Origin: Pseudoflavonifractor phocaeensis
Lineage (GTDB): Bacteria; Bacillota; Clostridia; Oscillospirales; Oscillospiraceae
NCBI RefSeq assembly: GCF_021531815.1
Contig: NZ_JADYUM010000009.1
Span: 53,115-117,114, forward strand
Length of the DNA: 64,000 nt
Direction: 5' to 3'
The notes beneath the pieces are model-generated. The model worked only from the letters and a program-made list of their open reading frames with translations, had not been told where the DNA came from and did no database searches. Shown here in pieces: positions 1-8,464 of the stretch. Within the stretch, counting starts at the first letter, position 1; the number at the start of each line of letters is the position of its first letter. The position numbers and the translations under genes are program-made.

Positions 1-378
1 GGCCGCTTCGGTGGCCATATTGTCTCCGGTCATATCGACGGCGCCGGCCGCATCTCGGCCATCCAAAAAGATGACAACGCCATCTGGTACACGGTGGAGG
101 CCGCCCCCTCCCTGCTGCGGTATATCGTGGAAAAGGGCTCCATCGCCATCGACGGCGTCAGCCTGACGGTGGCGGCCGTCGGCGAGACCTGGTTCTCCAT
201 TTCTGCCATCCCTCACACGGTGGCGGTCACCATCCTGGGGGAGAAACGGAACGGGGACACCGTGAACCTGGAGACGGACATCATCGGCAAATACGTGGAA
301 AAGCTGCTGCAGCCCCAGTCGGAGACAAGGCAGCAGAGCAAAATTACGCTGGAATTTCTGGCGGAAAACGGATTTTGA
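1..378 (+). CDS. ribE: Riboflavin synthase alpha chain, 5' truncated by window edge
   Basis: This is the C-terminal part of riboflavin synthase, which dismutates two 6,7-dimethyl-8-ribityllumazine molecules to riboflavin plus a pyrimidine. The frame is open from base 1 and the start lies outside the window. The visible part begins in the first lumazine-binding domain (GHIDGAG) and continues through the second, with the family motif IDGVSLTV near bases 150-172. It lies 22 bp upstream of ribBA and in the same direction, as in Firmicute ribD-E-BA-H operons. An FMN riboswitch would be expected upstream of the operon, outside this window. The family identity is clear. Confidence 0.95.
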   Translation, partial: GRFGGHIVSGHIDGAGRISAIQKDDNAIWYTVEAAPSLLRYIVEKGSIAIDGVSLTVAAVGETWFSISAIPHTVAVTILGEKRNGDTVNLETDIIGKYVEKLLQPQSETRQQSKITLEFLAENGF

Positions 379-400
379 GCGCACAAAGGAGGAACTACCT

Positions 401-1603
401 ATGGATCAACCCTACTGCACCGTGGAGGAGGCCCTGGAGGAGCTGCGGGCAGGCCGCATCATCATCACCATCGACGACCCGGACCGGGAGAACGAGGGCG
501 ACATGATCTGCGCCGCCCAGTTCGCCACCACGGAGAACGTCAACTTCATGGCCGTCCACGCCAAAGGCCTCATCTGCACGCCCATGAGCGAGGAGGTGGC
601 CGCGCGGCTGGGCCTGGAGCAGATGGTGAAGGTGAACACCGACAACCATTGCACCGCCTTCACCGTGTCCATCGACCATGTGGACACCACCACCGGCATC
701 TCGGCTCAGGAGCGGGGCTACACCTGCCGCAAGTGCGTGGACCCCGCCACCCGGCCGGAGGACCTGCGCCGTCCCGGCCATGTGTTCCCTCTGGTGGCCC
801 GGCGGGGCGGCGTGCTGACCCGCAACGGCCACACGGAGGCCACAGTGGACCTGTGCCGCCTGGCGGGCCTCCATCAGTGCGGATTGTGCTGCGAGATCAT
901 GCGGGAGGACGGCACCATGATGCGCACCACCGAGCTGCTGGAAAAGGCGAAGGAGTGGGGCCTGAAGGTCACCACCATCAAGGCCTTGCAGGACTACTGC
1001 CGCCGCCATGACAAGCACGTGGTCCGGGAGGCCAGCGCCAAGCTGCCCACCCGTTTTGGGGAGTTCCAGATCTACGGCTACACCAACGACCTGACCGGTG
1101 AGCACCATGTGGCTCTGGTGAAGGGCAACATCGGCGACGGCCGGGACGTGCTGTGCCGGGTCCACTCCGAGTGCCTCACCGGCGATGTGTTCGGCTCCCG
1201 CCGCTGCGACTGCGGCCAGCAGTTGGCCGCCGCCATGCAGCAGATCGACCGGGAGGGCCGGGGCGTGGTGCTCTACATGCGCCAGGAGGGCCGGGGCATC
1301 GGCCTCATCAACAAGCTGAAGGCCTACGCCCTCCAGGAGCAGGGCTTCGACACGGTGGACGCCAACGTGAAGCTGGGCTTCGCCCCCGACCTGCGGGAGT
1401 ACTGGACCGGCGCCCAGATCATCCGGGACCTGGGGATCAAGACCATGCGGCTGCTGACCAACAACCCGGACAAGGTCTACCAGCTCTCCGACTTCGGCCT
1501 GGAGATCGTGGAGCGGGTGCCCATCCAGGTGGAGGCCAATCAGGACGACCTCTTCTACCTGCGGACCAAGCAGCGGCGCATGGGGCATATTCTGAGCTAT
1601 TGA
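401..1603 (+). CDS. ribBA: Bifunctional DHBP synthase / GTP cyclohydrolase II
   Basis: This fused enzyme makes both precursors of riboflavin: 3,4-dihydroxy-2-butanone 4-phosphate from ribulose 5-phosphate, and the diaminopyrimidine from GTP. The N-terminal half (about residues 1-200) is the RibB domain, with the acidic metal-binding loop [10 protein letters not shown] at 25-34. The C-terminal half is RibA, with the zinc cysteine cluster around [15 protein letters not shown] near 255-268 and GRGIGL after it. Its 400 residues are the normal fused length. A GGAGG site precedes the ATG at 401. It sits between ribE and ribH in one operon. Confidence 0.97.
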   Translation: MDQPYCTVEEALEELRAGRIIITIDDPDRENEGDMICAAQFATTENVNFMAVHAKGLICTPMSEEVAARLGLEQMVKVNTDNHCTAFTVSIDHVDTTTGISAQERGYTCRKCVDPATRPEDLRRPGHVFPLVARRGGVLTRNGHTEATVDLCRLAGLHQCGLCCEIMREDGTMMRTTELLEKAKEWGLKVTTIKALQDYCRRHDKHVVREASAKLPTRFGEFQIYGYTNDLTGEHHVALVKGNIGDGRDVLCRVHSECLTGDVFGSRRCDCGQQLAAAMQQIDREGRGVVLYMRQEGRGIGLINKLKAYALQEQGFDTVDANVKLGFAPDLREYWTGAQIIRDLGIKTMRLLTNNPDKVYQLSDFGLEIVERVPIQVEANQDDLFYLRTKQRRMGHILSY

Positions 1604-1634
1604 AAACCATCAAACTGAACGGAGGAAACAGATC

Positions 1635-2102
1635 ATGAGAACACTGGAAGGCAAACTGGTAGCGGAAAACATCAAGGTGGGCGTGGTGGCGGCCCGGTTC
1701 AACGACTTCATCGTCTCCAAGCTGGTGGGGGGCTGCGAGGACGCCCTGCTGCGCCGCGGCGTCCGGCCGGAGGACATCGACCTGGCCTGGGTCCCCGGCG
1801 CGTTTGAGATCCCGCTGATCGCGTCCAAAATGGCCAAGAGCGGCAAGTACGACGCCGTCATCGCCCTGGGCGCCGTCATCCGGGGCAGCACTTCCCACTA
1901 TGACTATGTGTGCAGCGAGGTGTCCAAGGGGGTGGCCAACGTGTCCTTGAACAGCGACATCCCCGTCATGTTCGGCGTACTGACCACCGACACCATTGAG
2001 CAGGCCATCGAGCGGGCCGGCTCCAAGGCGGGCAACAAGGGCTCCGAGTGCGCCCAGGGGGCCATCGAGATGGTGAATCTGATCCGGGCCCTGGAGGCGT
2101 AA
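1635..2102 (+). CDS. ribH: 6,7-dimethyl-8-ribityllumazine synthase
   Basis: Lumazine synthase condenses the RibB product with the ribityl-aminopyrimidine to give the substrate of riboflavin synthase, and usually assembles into pentamers or icosahedral shells. At 155 residues it has the family length. Visible motifs are GAFEIP near residue 55 and [10 protein letters not shown] near 82-91, which includes the catalytic histidine. A GGAGG lies at 1620-1624, before the ATG. It is the last gene of the riboflavin operon: the next promoter begins 20 bp after the stop. Confidence 0.97.
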   Translation: MRTLEGKLVAENIKVGVVAARFNDFIVSKLVGGCEDALLRRGVRPEDIDLAWVPGAFEIPLIASKMAKSGKYDAVIALGAVIRGSTSHYDYVCSEVSKGVANVSLNSDIPVMFGVLTTDTIEQAIERAGSKAGNKGSECAQGAIEMVNLIRALEA

Positions 2103-2122
2103 AAATTTTCCGCAAAAAATTC

Positions 2123-2151
2123 TTGACAAAGCAAAAAACTGATTTTATAAT
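2123..2151 (+). promoter_or_regulatory. Consensus sigma-A promoter for T-box transcript
   Basis: TTGACA at 2123-2128 and TATAAT at 2146-2151 are separated by exactly 17 bp. This is a perfect vegetative promoter placed directly before the T-box leader, so the downstream dehydrogenase and transporter genes have a promoter separate from the riboflavin operon. Confidence 0.9.
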
Positions 2152-2159
2152 TCAGCCAT

Positions 2160-2424
2160 CTAAACTGATGACGCAGGAAAAAGTCAGGTCAGTCCCGTCG
2201 CAGCGAGGGGAGGGCGGTGGAAGCTCCCCACAGGACTCTGAGGAATATGGTCTGCGGAGGGCGGCTCTAAATGGGCCGACGTTGGGACGGACGTTACCCG
2301 TCGGGGATATGTTGGTATCCCGCTGGAGGGCCCTGTCATGGGGCTGAATCAAGGTGGCACCGCGAAATTGTCTTAGTTTCGCCCTTGACCGAAGTGAAAT
2401 TCGGTCAAGGGCGTTTTTTATTTT
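2160..2424 (+). promoter_or_regulatory. T-box riboswitch leader, probably tRNA-Trp
   Basis: The T-box motif AAGGTGGCACCGCG is at 2351-2364. It is followed by an intrinsic terminator (13-bp stem 2381-2393 with 2400-2412, then a T-run). The distal Stem I pattern AGCGAG...GGCGGTGGAAGC lies at 2202-2224, and the base of Stem I can pair CGCAG near 2172 with CTGCG near 2252. The 3' side of the specifier loop reads GGAATATGGT, so TGG, ATG or TAT could be the specifier. The antiterminator bulge UGGC would pair with a tRNA having discriminator G73. Bacterial tRNA-Trp has G73 while Met and Tyr have A73, which favours TGG. The presence of a T-box is clear; the specifier assignment is inference. Confidence 0.9.
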
Positions 2425-2444
2425 CCAAACGGGAGGATACCGAT

Positions 2445-3365
2445 ATGGAGCAGGGAAAAGTTGTGATCATCGGCGCGGGCCATGTGGGCAGCCACTGTGC
2501 TTACGCCCTGGCCGCCTCCGGTGTGTGCGGAGAGATCGTGCTGGTGGACAAGGCGGCGGAGAAGGCCTCCGCTCAGGCCCTGGACGTGGCCGACAGCGTC
2601 AGCTTCATGGACCGGAACGTCACGGTCCGGTCCGGAGGATACGGAGAATGTAAAGACGCCGGCCTGACCGTGGTGGCCATCGGGGAGCCCCGCCTCCCCG
2701 GCCAGACCCGGCTGGACCTGCTGGACCGGTCGGTGGAGCTGCTGAAGGGCCTGGCCGCGGAGCTGAAGCCCCTGAAGCTCGCCTGTCCGGTGGTGACCAT
2801 CACCAATCCCGCCGACATCGTGGCCGACTACCTGCGCAAGAGCCTGGAGCTGGAGCGATGGCGGTGCTTCGGGACCGGGACTCTCCTGGACACCGCCCGC
2901 CTGGTCCGGGTCATCGGTCAGGAGACAGGGGCAGACCGGCGGAGTGTGTGCGCCTTCTCCATGGGAGAGCACGGCGACTCCTCCATGGTCCCCTTCTCCG
3001 CCATCACCGTGGGAGGCGTCCCCTTCGAAAAGCTGGGCCTGGACAAGGAGAAGGTCCTGGAACAGACCCGCCGGGCGGGGATGGACATTATCGAAGGCAA
3101 GGGCTCCACGGAGTTCGGCATCGGCCGGGCCCTGGCTGAGCTGGCCGGGTGCATCCTCCGGGACGAGAAGCGGGTCCTCCCCGTCTCCGTTCTGCTGGAT
3201 GGGGAATACGGCCAGCGGGGCGTCCACTGCGGCGTGCCCTGCCGCATCGGGAAAAGCGGCATTGAGAAGATCATTCAACTGGACCTGAGCGGGGAGGAAC
3301 AGCGGATGCTGGACGCCTCCTGTCAGGTCATCCGAACCCACATTGAGCGGGCGGCGGCACTGTGA
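2445..3365 (+). CDS. L-lactate/malate dehydrogenase-family NAD-dependent 2-hydroxyacid dehydrogenase
   Basis: This 306-residue protein belongs to the LDH/MDH superfamily. It shows the Rossmann motif GAGHVGS (10-16), Asp35 for NAD ribose, Asn121 in ITNPAD, the substrate Arg152 in LDTAR and catalytic His176 in GEHGDS. The residue matching LDH Gln102 is Arg83 (EPRLPGQTR), a malate-type residue, so it is not a standard lactate dehydrogenase by sequence. The ATG at 2445 was chosen because GGGAGG precedes it and the terminator ends just upstream. It is the first gene after the T-box and lies 37 bp from an aromatic amino acid-type ABC importer. Reduction of an aromatic 2-oxoacid such as indolepyruvate is therefore a hypothesis, not shown. 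Confidence 0.85.
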   Translation: MEQGKVVIIGAGHVGSHCAYALAASGVCGEIVLVDKAAEKASAQALDVADSVSFMDRNVTVRSGGYGECKDAGLTVVAIGEPRLPGQTRLDLLDRSVELLKGLAAELKPLKLACPVVTITNPADIVADYLRKSLELERWRCFGTGTLLDTARLVRVIGQETGADRRSVCAFSMGEHGDSSMVPFSAITVGGVPFEKLGLDKEKVLEQTRRAGMDIIEGKGSTEFGIGRALAELAGCILRDEKRVLPVSVLLDGEYGQRGVHCGVPCRIGKSGIEKIIQLDLSGEEQRMLDASCQVIRTHIERAAAL

Positions 3366-3402
3366 CCGCCCATGATTTGATGATAAAAAGGAGTAATATA
3401 AA

Positions 3403-4440
3403 ATGAAAAAATTGATTTCTGTTATGGCTTCCGCCCTGGTTATCGCCGGCATCCTGGCCGGCTGCGGCTCCTCCAGCAGCAATTCCGCCCCCTCCGGGGC
3501 GGCTTCCTCCGGTTCCGCCGCCTCCGCTCAGGAGACCTACAAGGTTGCCATTGTCCAACCCATGAGCCACACCTCCCTGGACCAGATCCGGGACACCATC
3601 GTCTCCAAGCTGGAGGCTTCGGGCAAGAGCATCGAGATCACCACCGAGAACGCCAACGGCGACTCCACCGCCCTGTCCACCATCCTGAGCAACTGCAAGG
3701 CTGAGGGAGTGGACCTGGTGGTCCCCATCGCCACCTCCACCGCCCAGTCTGCCAAGACCGTCTTTGACGGGGACAGCACCCCCATCGTCTTCGCCGCCGT
3801 CTCCGACCCCACCGCTGCCGGCCTCACCGGGGATGACTGCCAGTACATCACCGGCGTGTCCAACAACATCCCCGCCGCCGAGATCGTCAAGCTGATTTTC
3901 AACTTCCAGCCCGACTGCCAGAAGATCGGCTTCCTCTACACCTCCAGCGAGGCCAATTCCGTCTCCACCATCAACGCCGCCAAGACCTACTGTGACCAGG
4001 AGGGCATCGCCTACGAGGAGGTCTCCATCGCCAACCTGTCCGAGCTCCAGACCGCCGCCGAGACCCTGATTTCCCGGGGCGTGGACGCCCTGTATACCGG
4101 CAACGACAACTCCATCGCCTCCGCCATGGCCACCTACACCGACGTGGCCTACGCCGACGGCATCCCCGTCTACTGCGGCGCCGACTCCATGGTGGCGGAC
4201 GGCGGCTTCGCCACCATCGGCGTCAACTATGTCCAGCTGGGCGAGCAGGTGGCCGACCTGGTGCTGAAGGTGATGGACGGCGCTGCCCCCGCCGACCTGC
4301 CCTATGAGACCCTCAGCGACTACGCCAAGTTCGTCAACCTCCAGGCCGCCGGCCGCTTCGGCGCCGACTTCCCCGACAGCGCCTACGAGGGCTATGAGGT
4401 CCTGGTGGAGGAAGACGGCACCAGCCACTTCGGCGCCTGA
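3403..4440 (+). CDS. ABC transporter substrate-binding lipoprotein (COG2984, TrpX type)
   Basis: This 345-residue extracellular binding protein of the ABC_sub_bind family has a lipoprotein signal with lipobox LAGC (acylated Cys21), followed by a Ser/Ala-rich linker to about residue 43. The periplasmic-binding-like fold follows, with motifs typical of the family such as PMSHTSLDQIRD near the start of the mature domain. Members of this family bind tryptophan or tyrosine in several Firmicutes (TrpX; the C. difficile CD0873 relative). It is the first gene of a complete importer (binding protein, permease, ATPase) behind the T-box. The ligand here is inferred from family and leader. Confidence 0.88.
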   Translation: MKKLISVMASALVIAGILAGCGSSSSNSAPSGAASSGSAASAQETYKVAIVQPMSHTSLDQIRDTIVSKLEASGKSIEITTENANGDSTALSTILSNCKAEGVDLVVPIATSTAQSAKTVFDGDSTPIVFAAVSDPTAAGLTGDDCQYITGVSNNIPAAEIVKLIFNFQPDCQKIGFLYTSSEANSVSTINAAKTYCDQEGIAYEEVSIANLSELQTAAETLISRGVDALYTGNDNSIASAMATYTDVAYADGIPVYCGADSMVADGGFATIGVNYVQLGEQVADLVLKVMDGAAPADLPYETLSDYAKFVNLQAAGRFGADFPDSAYEGYEVLVEEDGTSHFGA

Positions 4441-4516
4441 GCAGGATACATTATAAATATAGAGGTCCGGCGGGAAATTCCCGCCGGACCCACCGCTTTT
4501 TATCAAGGAGGCGCCC

Positions 4517-5473
4517 ATGGTCTATTTGAGTATGCTCATCTCCGCCCTGAGCCAGGGAATGCTGTACGCCCCCATGGCCCTGGGGGTGTTCGTCACCTTC
4601 CGTATTTTGAAGACGCCGGACCTGACGGTGGACGGCAGCTTCGTCTTCGGCATGACGGTGTGCGCCGCCGTCACCATCTCTGGACACCCGGTGCTGGCGC
4701 TGCTGGCCGGGACGGCGGCGGGAGCCCTGGCCGGCTTCTTCACCGCCCTGCTCCAGACCAAGCTGCGCATCGAGCCCATCCTGTCCGGCATCCTGGTGGC
4801 GGCGGGACTGTACACCGTGAACTACGCCGTGCTGGGCGGCCAGTCCAACCTGTACCTCCAGTACGACACGGTAAATTCCGCCGGGGCGGCGGTGAAGGCC
4901 GCCAGCCCCACCATCTATAAGAACTTTTCTGCCCTCTTTGCCGGGGCGGAGGGAGTGCTTGCCGACAGCAACGCCCAGGTCCTGCTCCTGACCCTGGCTA
5001 TTGTGGCGGCACTCACCGCCGGTTTGGGCGTCTTCTTCTTCACCCGGCCCGGCATGGCCATCCGGGCCACCGGAGACAACGAGGAGATGGTCCGGTCCTC
5101 CTCCATCAACGCCGACCTGACCCGCACCGCCGGGGTCATGCTGGCCAACGCCCTGGTGGCCCTGTCCGGCGCCTTGCTGTGCCAGCAGCAGCGCTACGCC
5201 GACCTGAACTGCGGCAGCAGCATGCTGGTCATGGGGCTGGCCTCGGTCATCATCGGCCAGGTCCTCTTTGGGGACCGGGGTATGGTGGGCGGACTGGTGT
5301 CCGCTGAGGGAGGCTCCCTCCTCTACCGGATCATTATTCAGGCGGCCTATCAGGTGGATATGCCCAGTTACGCCGTCAAGCTGCTGTCCACCCTCATCGT
5401 GGTGGCGGCCCTGGCGGTCCCCCTGGTCCGGCGGAAGCTGGCCCGGAGCCAGAAAGGAGGGAAGACGCAATGA
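4517..5473 (+). CDS. ABC transporter permease (COG4120, TrpY type)
   Basis: This is the membrane component of the importer, 318 residues with about eight or nine hydrophobic segments, in the branched-chain amino acid permease superfamily. The N-terminal motif TPDLTVDGSF is characteristic of the permease that accompanies COG2984 binding proteins. AAGGAGG precedes the ATG at 4517. Its stop overlaps the ATPase start by 4 bp (ATGA at 5470), so the two are translationally coupled. A small hairpin with a short T-run at about 4475-4501 lies between the binding protein and this gene and may lower downstream expression relative to the binding protein. Confidence 0.87.
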   Translation: MVYLSMLISALSQGMLYAPMALGVFVTFRILKTPDLTVDGSFVFGMTVCAAVTISGHPVLALLAGTAAGALAGFFTALLQTKLRIEPILSGILVAAGLYTVNYAVLGGQSNLYLQYDTVNSAGAAVKAASPTIYKNFSALFAGAEGVLADSNAQVLLLTLAIVAALTAGLGVFFFTRPGMAIRATGDNEEMVRSSSINADLTRTAGVMLANALVALSGALLCQQQRYADLNCGSSMLVMGLASVIIGQVLFGDRGMVGGLVSAEGGSLLYRIIIQAAYQVDMPSYAVKLLSTLIVVAALAVPLVRRKLARSQKGGKTQ

Positions 5474-6255
5474 GCGGAAGCACCTTGTCTGTGCGGGGGC
5501 TGACCAAGCGGTTTGAGGCGGGCACCGTAAATGAGAAGCTGGCCCTGGACCACCTGGACCTGGAGGTCCCCGCCGGCCAGTTTGTCACGGTTCTGGGCTC
5601 CAACGGCTCGGGCAAATCCACCCTGTTCAACACCATCTTGGGCCGCCTCAGCCCCGACAGCGGCAGCATCCTTCTGGGGGAGGAGGACATTACCCGCCAG
5701 AAAGACTACCAGCGGGCCCTGAATATGAGCTGCCTGTACCAGAACCCCCTCCGGGGCACCGCACCCACCATGACCCTGGAGGAGAACCTGGCGCTGGCCT
5801 ATACCCGGAAGGCCTCCAAGAGCTTTTTTGCCGTCAACCGGCGGGACAACGCCTATTTCCGGGATCTGCTGGCCACCCTGAATATGGGCCTGGAGGACCG
5901 GATGAAGACCAAGATGGGCCTGCTGTCCGGCGGGCAGCGCCAGGCGGCATCCCTCCTCATGGCCACCGTGGCCCAGCCCAAGCTCCTGCTGCTGGACGAA
6001 CACACCGCCGCCCTGGACCCCGGCGCGGCGGAGAAGGTGATGGAGGTCACCGAGGAGATCGTGACCCGGGACAAGATCACCACCCTGATGATCACCCACG
6101 ACATGGACTATGCCCTCAGCGTGGGCAGCCGAACCATTATGCTGGACGCGGGCCGGGTGGTGCTGGACCTGTCCGGCGGGGAACGGGAGAAGATGACCGC
6201 CGGGGCGCTGGCCGAACTATTCTACGCCAGAAGCCGCAGAAAAAGAAACGGATGA
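5470..6255 (+). CDS. ABC transporter ATP-binding protein (COG1101, TrpZ type)
   Basis: This is the ATPase of the importer, 261 residues. Walker A is GSNGSGKST at 43-51; the signature LSGGQRQ, Walker B with LLLLDEHTAALDP and the H-loop THD follow in normal order. It starts inside the permease stop codon, so the transporter genes are co-translated. A strong terminator lies 31 bp after the stop and ends the T-box transcript. The organisation dehydrogenase, binding protein, permease, ATPase suggests one regulon responding to the same uncharged tRNA. Confidence 0.92.
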   Translation: MSGSTLSVRGLTKRFEAGTVNEKLALDHLDLEVPAGQFVTVLGSNGSGKSTLFNTILGRLSPDSGSILLGEEDITRQKDYQRALNMSCLYQNPLRGTAPTMTLEENLALAYTRKASKSFFAVNRRDNAYFRDLLATLNMGLEDRMKTKMGLLSGGQRQAASLLMATVAQPKLLLLDEHTAALDPGAAEKVMEVTEEIVTRDKITTLMITHDMDYALSVGSRTIMLDAGRVVLDLSGGEREKMTAGALAELFYARSRRKRNG

Positions 6256-6286
6256 CCCCGGAACATCTTCGGCATATGATATAAGG

Positions 6287-6317
6287 AAGGACGGCGGAAA
6301 CGCCGTCCTTTTGTTTA
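6287..6317 (+). terminator. Intrinsic terminator after ABC importer
   Basis: A perfect 10-bp stem (AAGGACGGCG with its complement), GAAA loop, then a T-rich run. It closes the T-box operon just before the TetR promoter. Confidence 0.9.
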
Positions 6318-6364
6318 GGAAAAAACAGCGGGGAAATATTCACAAAACATTAACACATTTCCAA

Positions 6365-6427
6365 TTGACATGGGTGGAACAGATCAGTATAATTTGTGAC
6401 AGCTTGTCATGATGACAGGTTGTCACA
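6365..6427 (+). promoter_or_regulatory. Efflux-operon promoter overlapped by TetR-type operator
   Basis: TTGACA (6365-6370) and TATAAT (6388-6393) have 17-bp spacing. Directly after the -10, bases 6395-6427 form a 33-bp imperfect palindrome with outer arms TGTGACA and TGTCACA and an inner pair TTGTCAT / ATGACA. It covers the expected transcription start, so repressor binding should block initiation. The regulator encoded 15 bp downstream is the obvious ligand, which implies autoregulation of the whole operon. Confidence 0.82.
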
Positions 6428-6441
6428 TTCGGAGGGATTAC

Positions 6442-7095
6442 ATGCCGACCAGTACTTTTTTTCGATTGCCTGGGGAAAAACGGGAACGGCTGATGGATGC
6501 GGCCTGGGAGGAATTTACCAGCAGCAGCTATAGCGACGCTTCCATTAACCGGATCATCCATAAGGCCCATATCCCCAGAGGCAGCTTCTACCAATATTTT
6601 CAGGATAAGGAAGACCTGTTTTGGTACCTGCTTGGCGGGATGCGGGAGTATTTTTCCGGGGTGTTCCGGGAGCTGTTGCAGGATGCGAAGGGAGACCTGT
6701 TCTCCGTTCCGGTCCGGGCTTTTGACCGGTTTGTAAGCCGGAGAGGAGATCCGGACCCCATTTTGACCCAGTGCATCCAGGTGATGCGGCTGAACCAGGG
6801 ACTGGATTTTCAGCGTTTCTACGCCGCAGAGCCCGGGACGCTGCCTGAAGAATTTATGGCCTGCATCGATCTGGACCATTACCGCAGGAAAACCCCGGAT
6901 TTTATCAGCCACGTCTTTTTCCTGACGGTCCCGCCGCTGGCGTTTGCCATCATGGAGACCCTGCGGGACCCGGACCAGTGGGAGCGCCAACGGAAGTTTT
7001 TGCAGGAGCGGATCGAGGTCGTGCGGACCGGTAGCCTGACGTCCCGGGGAAACGCGGCCTATGAGCATCAGCATCAAGGAGGAGAGCAATGTTGA
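6442..7095 (+). CDS. TetR/AcrR family transcriptional regulator
   Basis: This 217-residue protein has an N-terminal TetR helix-turn-helix (roughly residues 15-60, including SINRIIHKAHIPRGSFYQYF and the following KEDLF) and a helical ligand-binding C-terminal domain. The ATG at 6442 is preferred over an in-frame ATG at 6409 because GGAGGG at 6431 fits it, and because the upstream ATG lies inside the operator. The gene overlaps the start of the TolC-like gene by 7 bp and heads the efflux operon. It probably represses the operon until an efflux substrate binds; the substrate is unknown. Confidence 0.88.
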   Translation: MPTSTFFRLPGEKRERLMDAAWEEFTSSSYSDASINRIIHKAHIPRGSFYQYFQDKEDLFWYLLGGMREYFSGVFRELLQDAKGDLFSVPVRAFDRFVSRRGDPDPILTQCIQVMRLNQGLDFQRFYAAEPGTLPEEFMACIDLDHYRRKTPDFISHVFFLTVPPLAFAIMETLRDPDQWERQRKFLQERIEVVRTGSLTSRGNAAYEHQHQGGEQC

Positions 7096-8444
7096 ATCGC
7101 AAGATCATCGCCGCCCTTTTGGCGGCGGCCATCACCCTGTGTGGAGTGTCCGTGTTCGCGGCGGACCCGGTACAGGGGGAGGCATCCGAACAGCCGGAGG
7201 CTGCCGCCGCGGTTCCGGTGGAAGCGCCGGAGGAAGAACCGGCTGCCGCCCCGGCGGAAGATACATACGCCCCGGAGACCACGGCGGAAGCGCCCCAGGA
7301 GGCCGCCGCAGCGGAGCAGGAGGCCCCGGCGGAGGTCACGCCCGATCCGGTAGGCAGCGTGTCCTTTGCCAATCTGGGCAGCCGGGTGCGGGAAAACAAC
7401 TTCAATATGCTGGCTCTGACAGAGACCATCGCTTCCATTCAGGCGGTGGACTACGACAAGATGAAGGATGATTTGAAGGACAGCTTGAAGCTTCTGGCCA
7501 ATACGTCCTATTACCTGAGCGTCACGGGAAATTCCTTCGCGGCCAACTCCGTGCAGCAGCAGTACGACTCCCTCAAGAATACCTGGGATGACCTGAAGGA
7601 CGGCAAGATCCAGGAGGACTACGACGCGGCGGTCCGCCAGCTGGAAAATGCCCAGGACCAGATCGTCATGGCCGCTGAATCCCTGTACATCGCCCTGGTG
7701 GAGCTGGAGCAGAACGACCGGTCCCTGGACCGCCAGCTCAACGCCCTGGACCGTACCATCCAGGAGCTGGAGCTGCGCTATGACCTGGGACAGATCTCCA
7801 CCCTGACCCTCCAGCAGGCCAAGGCGGGCCGCACCTCCCTGGTCAGCGGCCGGCAGACCCTGAACATGAACCTCTCCAATTATAAGACCCAGCTGGAGCT
7901 GATGATCGGCGCGGAACTCAGCGGGAAGATTAAACTCCAGGCTCTGCCTCAGGTCAGCGCCCAGGAACTGGCCGCCATGAATCTGGAAAAGGACCTGGCT
8001 GCCGCCAAGGCGAACAGCTACGACCTGTTTGCCGCCAAGCGCACCCTGGATGACGCCAAGGAGACCTACAGCGACACGGGCAAGGAGTATGGCTACAACG
8101 AGAACCTGTACCAGTATGCCTCCGCCAAACACACCTGGGAGGCGGCCCAATACACCTACAGCGCCTCCATTCAGAACTTTGAAAACAGTTTCCGCGTCCT
8201 GTACAACCAGGTGAAGGATTACCAGCAGGTGCTGGCCGCCGCCAAGACCGCCCTGGAAGTGGAGAAAAGCAACTATGCGGTGGACCAGCTGAAGTATGAG
8301 CAGGGCACCATCTCCAAGAACGATCTGCTCACCGCAGAGGACGACCTGAACACCGCTCAGGACAAGGTGACCGGCGCCGCCATCGACCTCTTTGCCGCTT
8401 ATCACAACTACCGTTGGGCCGTGGACCGCGGTATCCTGAACTAA
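7089..8444 (+). CDS. TolC-like outer-membrane-efflux-family protein
   Basis: This 451-residue secreted protein has a Sec signal peptide (cleavage likely after VFA near residue 25) and a Pro/Glu/Ala-rich low-complexity linker at about 27-90. Two long alpha-helical, coiled-coil repeats follow, in the arrangement of the TolC/OEP family. Motifs such as ELRYDLGQISTLTLQQAKAG and LKYEQGTISKNDLLTAEDDL are equivalent turns of the two repeats. It is followed by a membrane fusion protein and an RND pump, a complete tripartite set. This is notable because the organism appears to have no outer membrane; its location and partner surface are unknown. Confidence 0.8.
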   Translation: MLNRKIIAALLAAAITLCGVSVFAADPVQGEASEQPEAAAAVPVEAPEEEPAAAPAEDTYAPETTAEAPQEAAAAEQEAPAEVTPDPVGSVSFANLGSRVRENNFNMLALTETIASIQAVDYDKMKDDLKDSLKLLANTSYYLSVTGNSFAANSVQQQYDSLKNTWDDLKDGKIQEDYDAAVRQLENAQDQIVMAAESLYIALVELEQNDRSLDRQLNALDRTIQELELRYDLGQISTLTLQQAKAGRTSLVSGRQTLNMNLSNYKTQLELMIGAELSGKIKLQALPQVSAQELAAMNLEKDLAAAKANSYDLFAAKRTLDDAKETYSDTGKEYGYNENLYQYASAKHTWEAAQYTYSASIQNFENSFRVLYNQVKDYQQVLAAAKTALEVEKSNYAVDQLKYEQGTISKNDLLTAEDDLNTAQDKVTGAAIDLFAAYHNYRWAVDRGILN

Positions 8445-8464
8445 AAATGGAGGATCTACCTATT

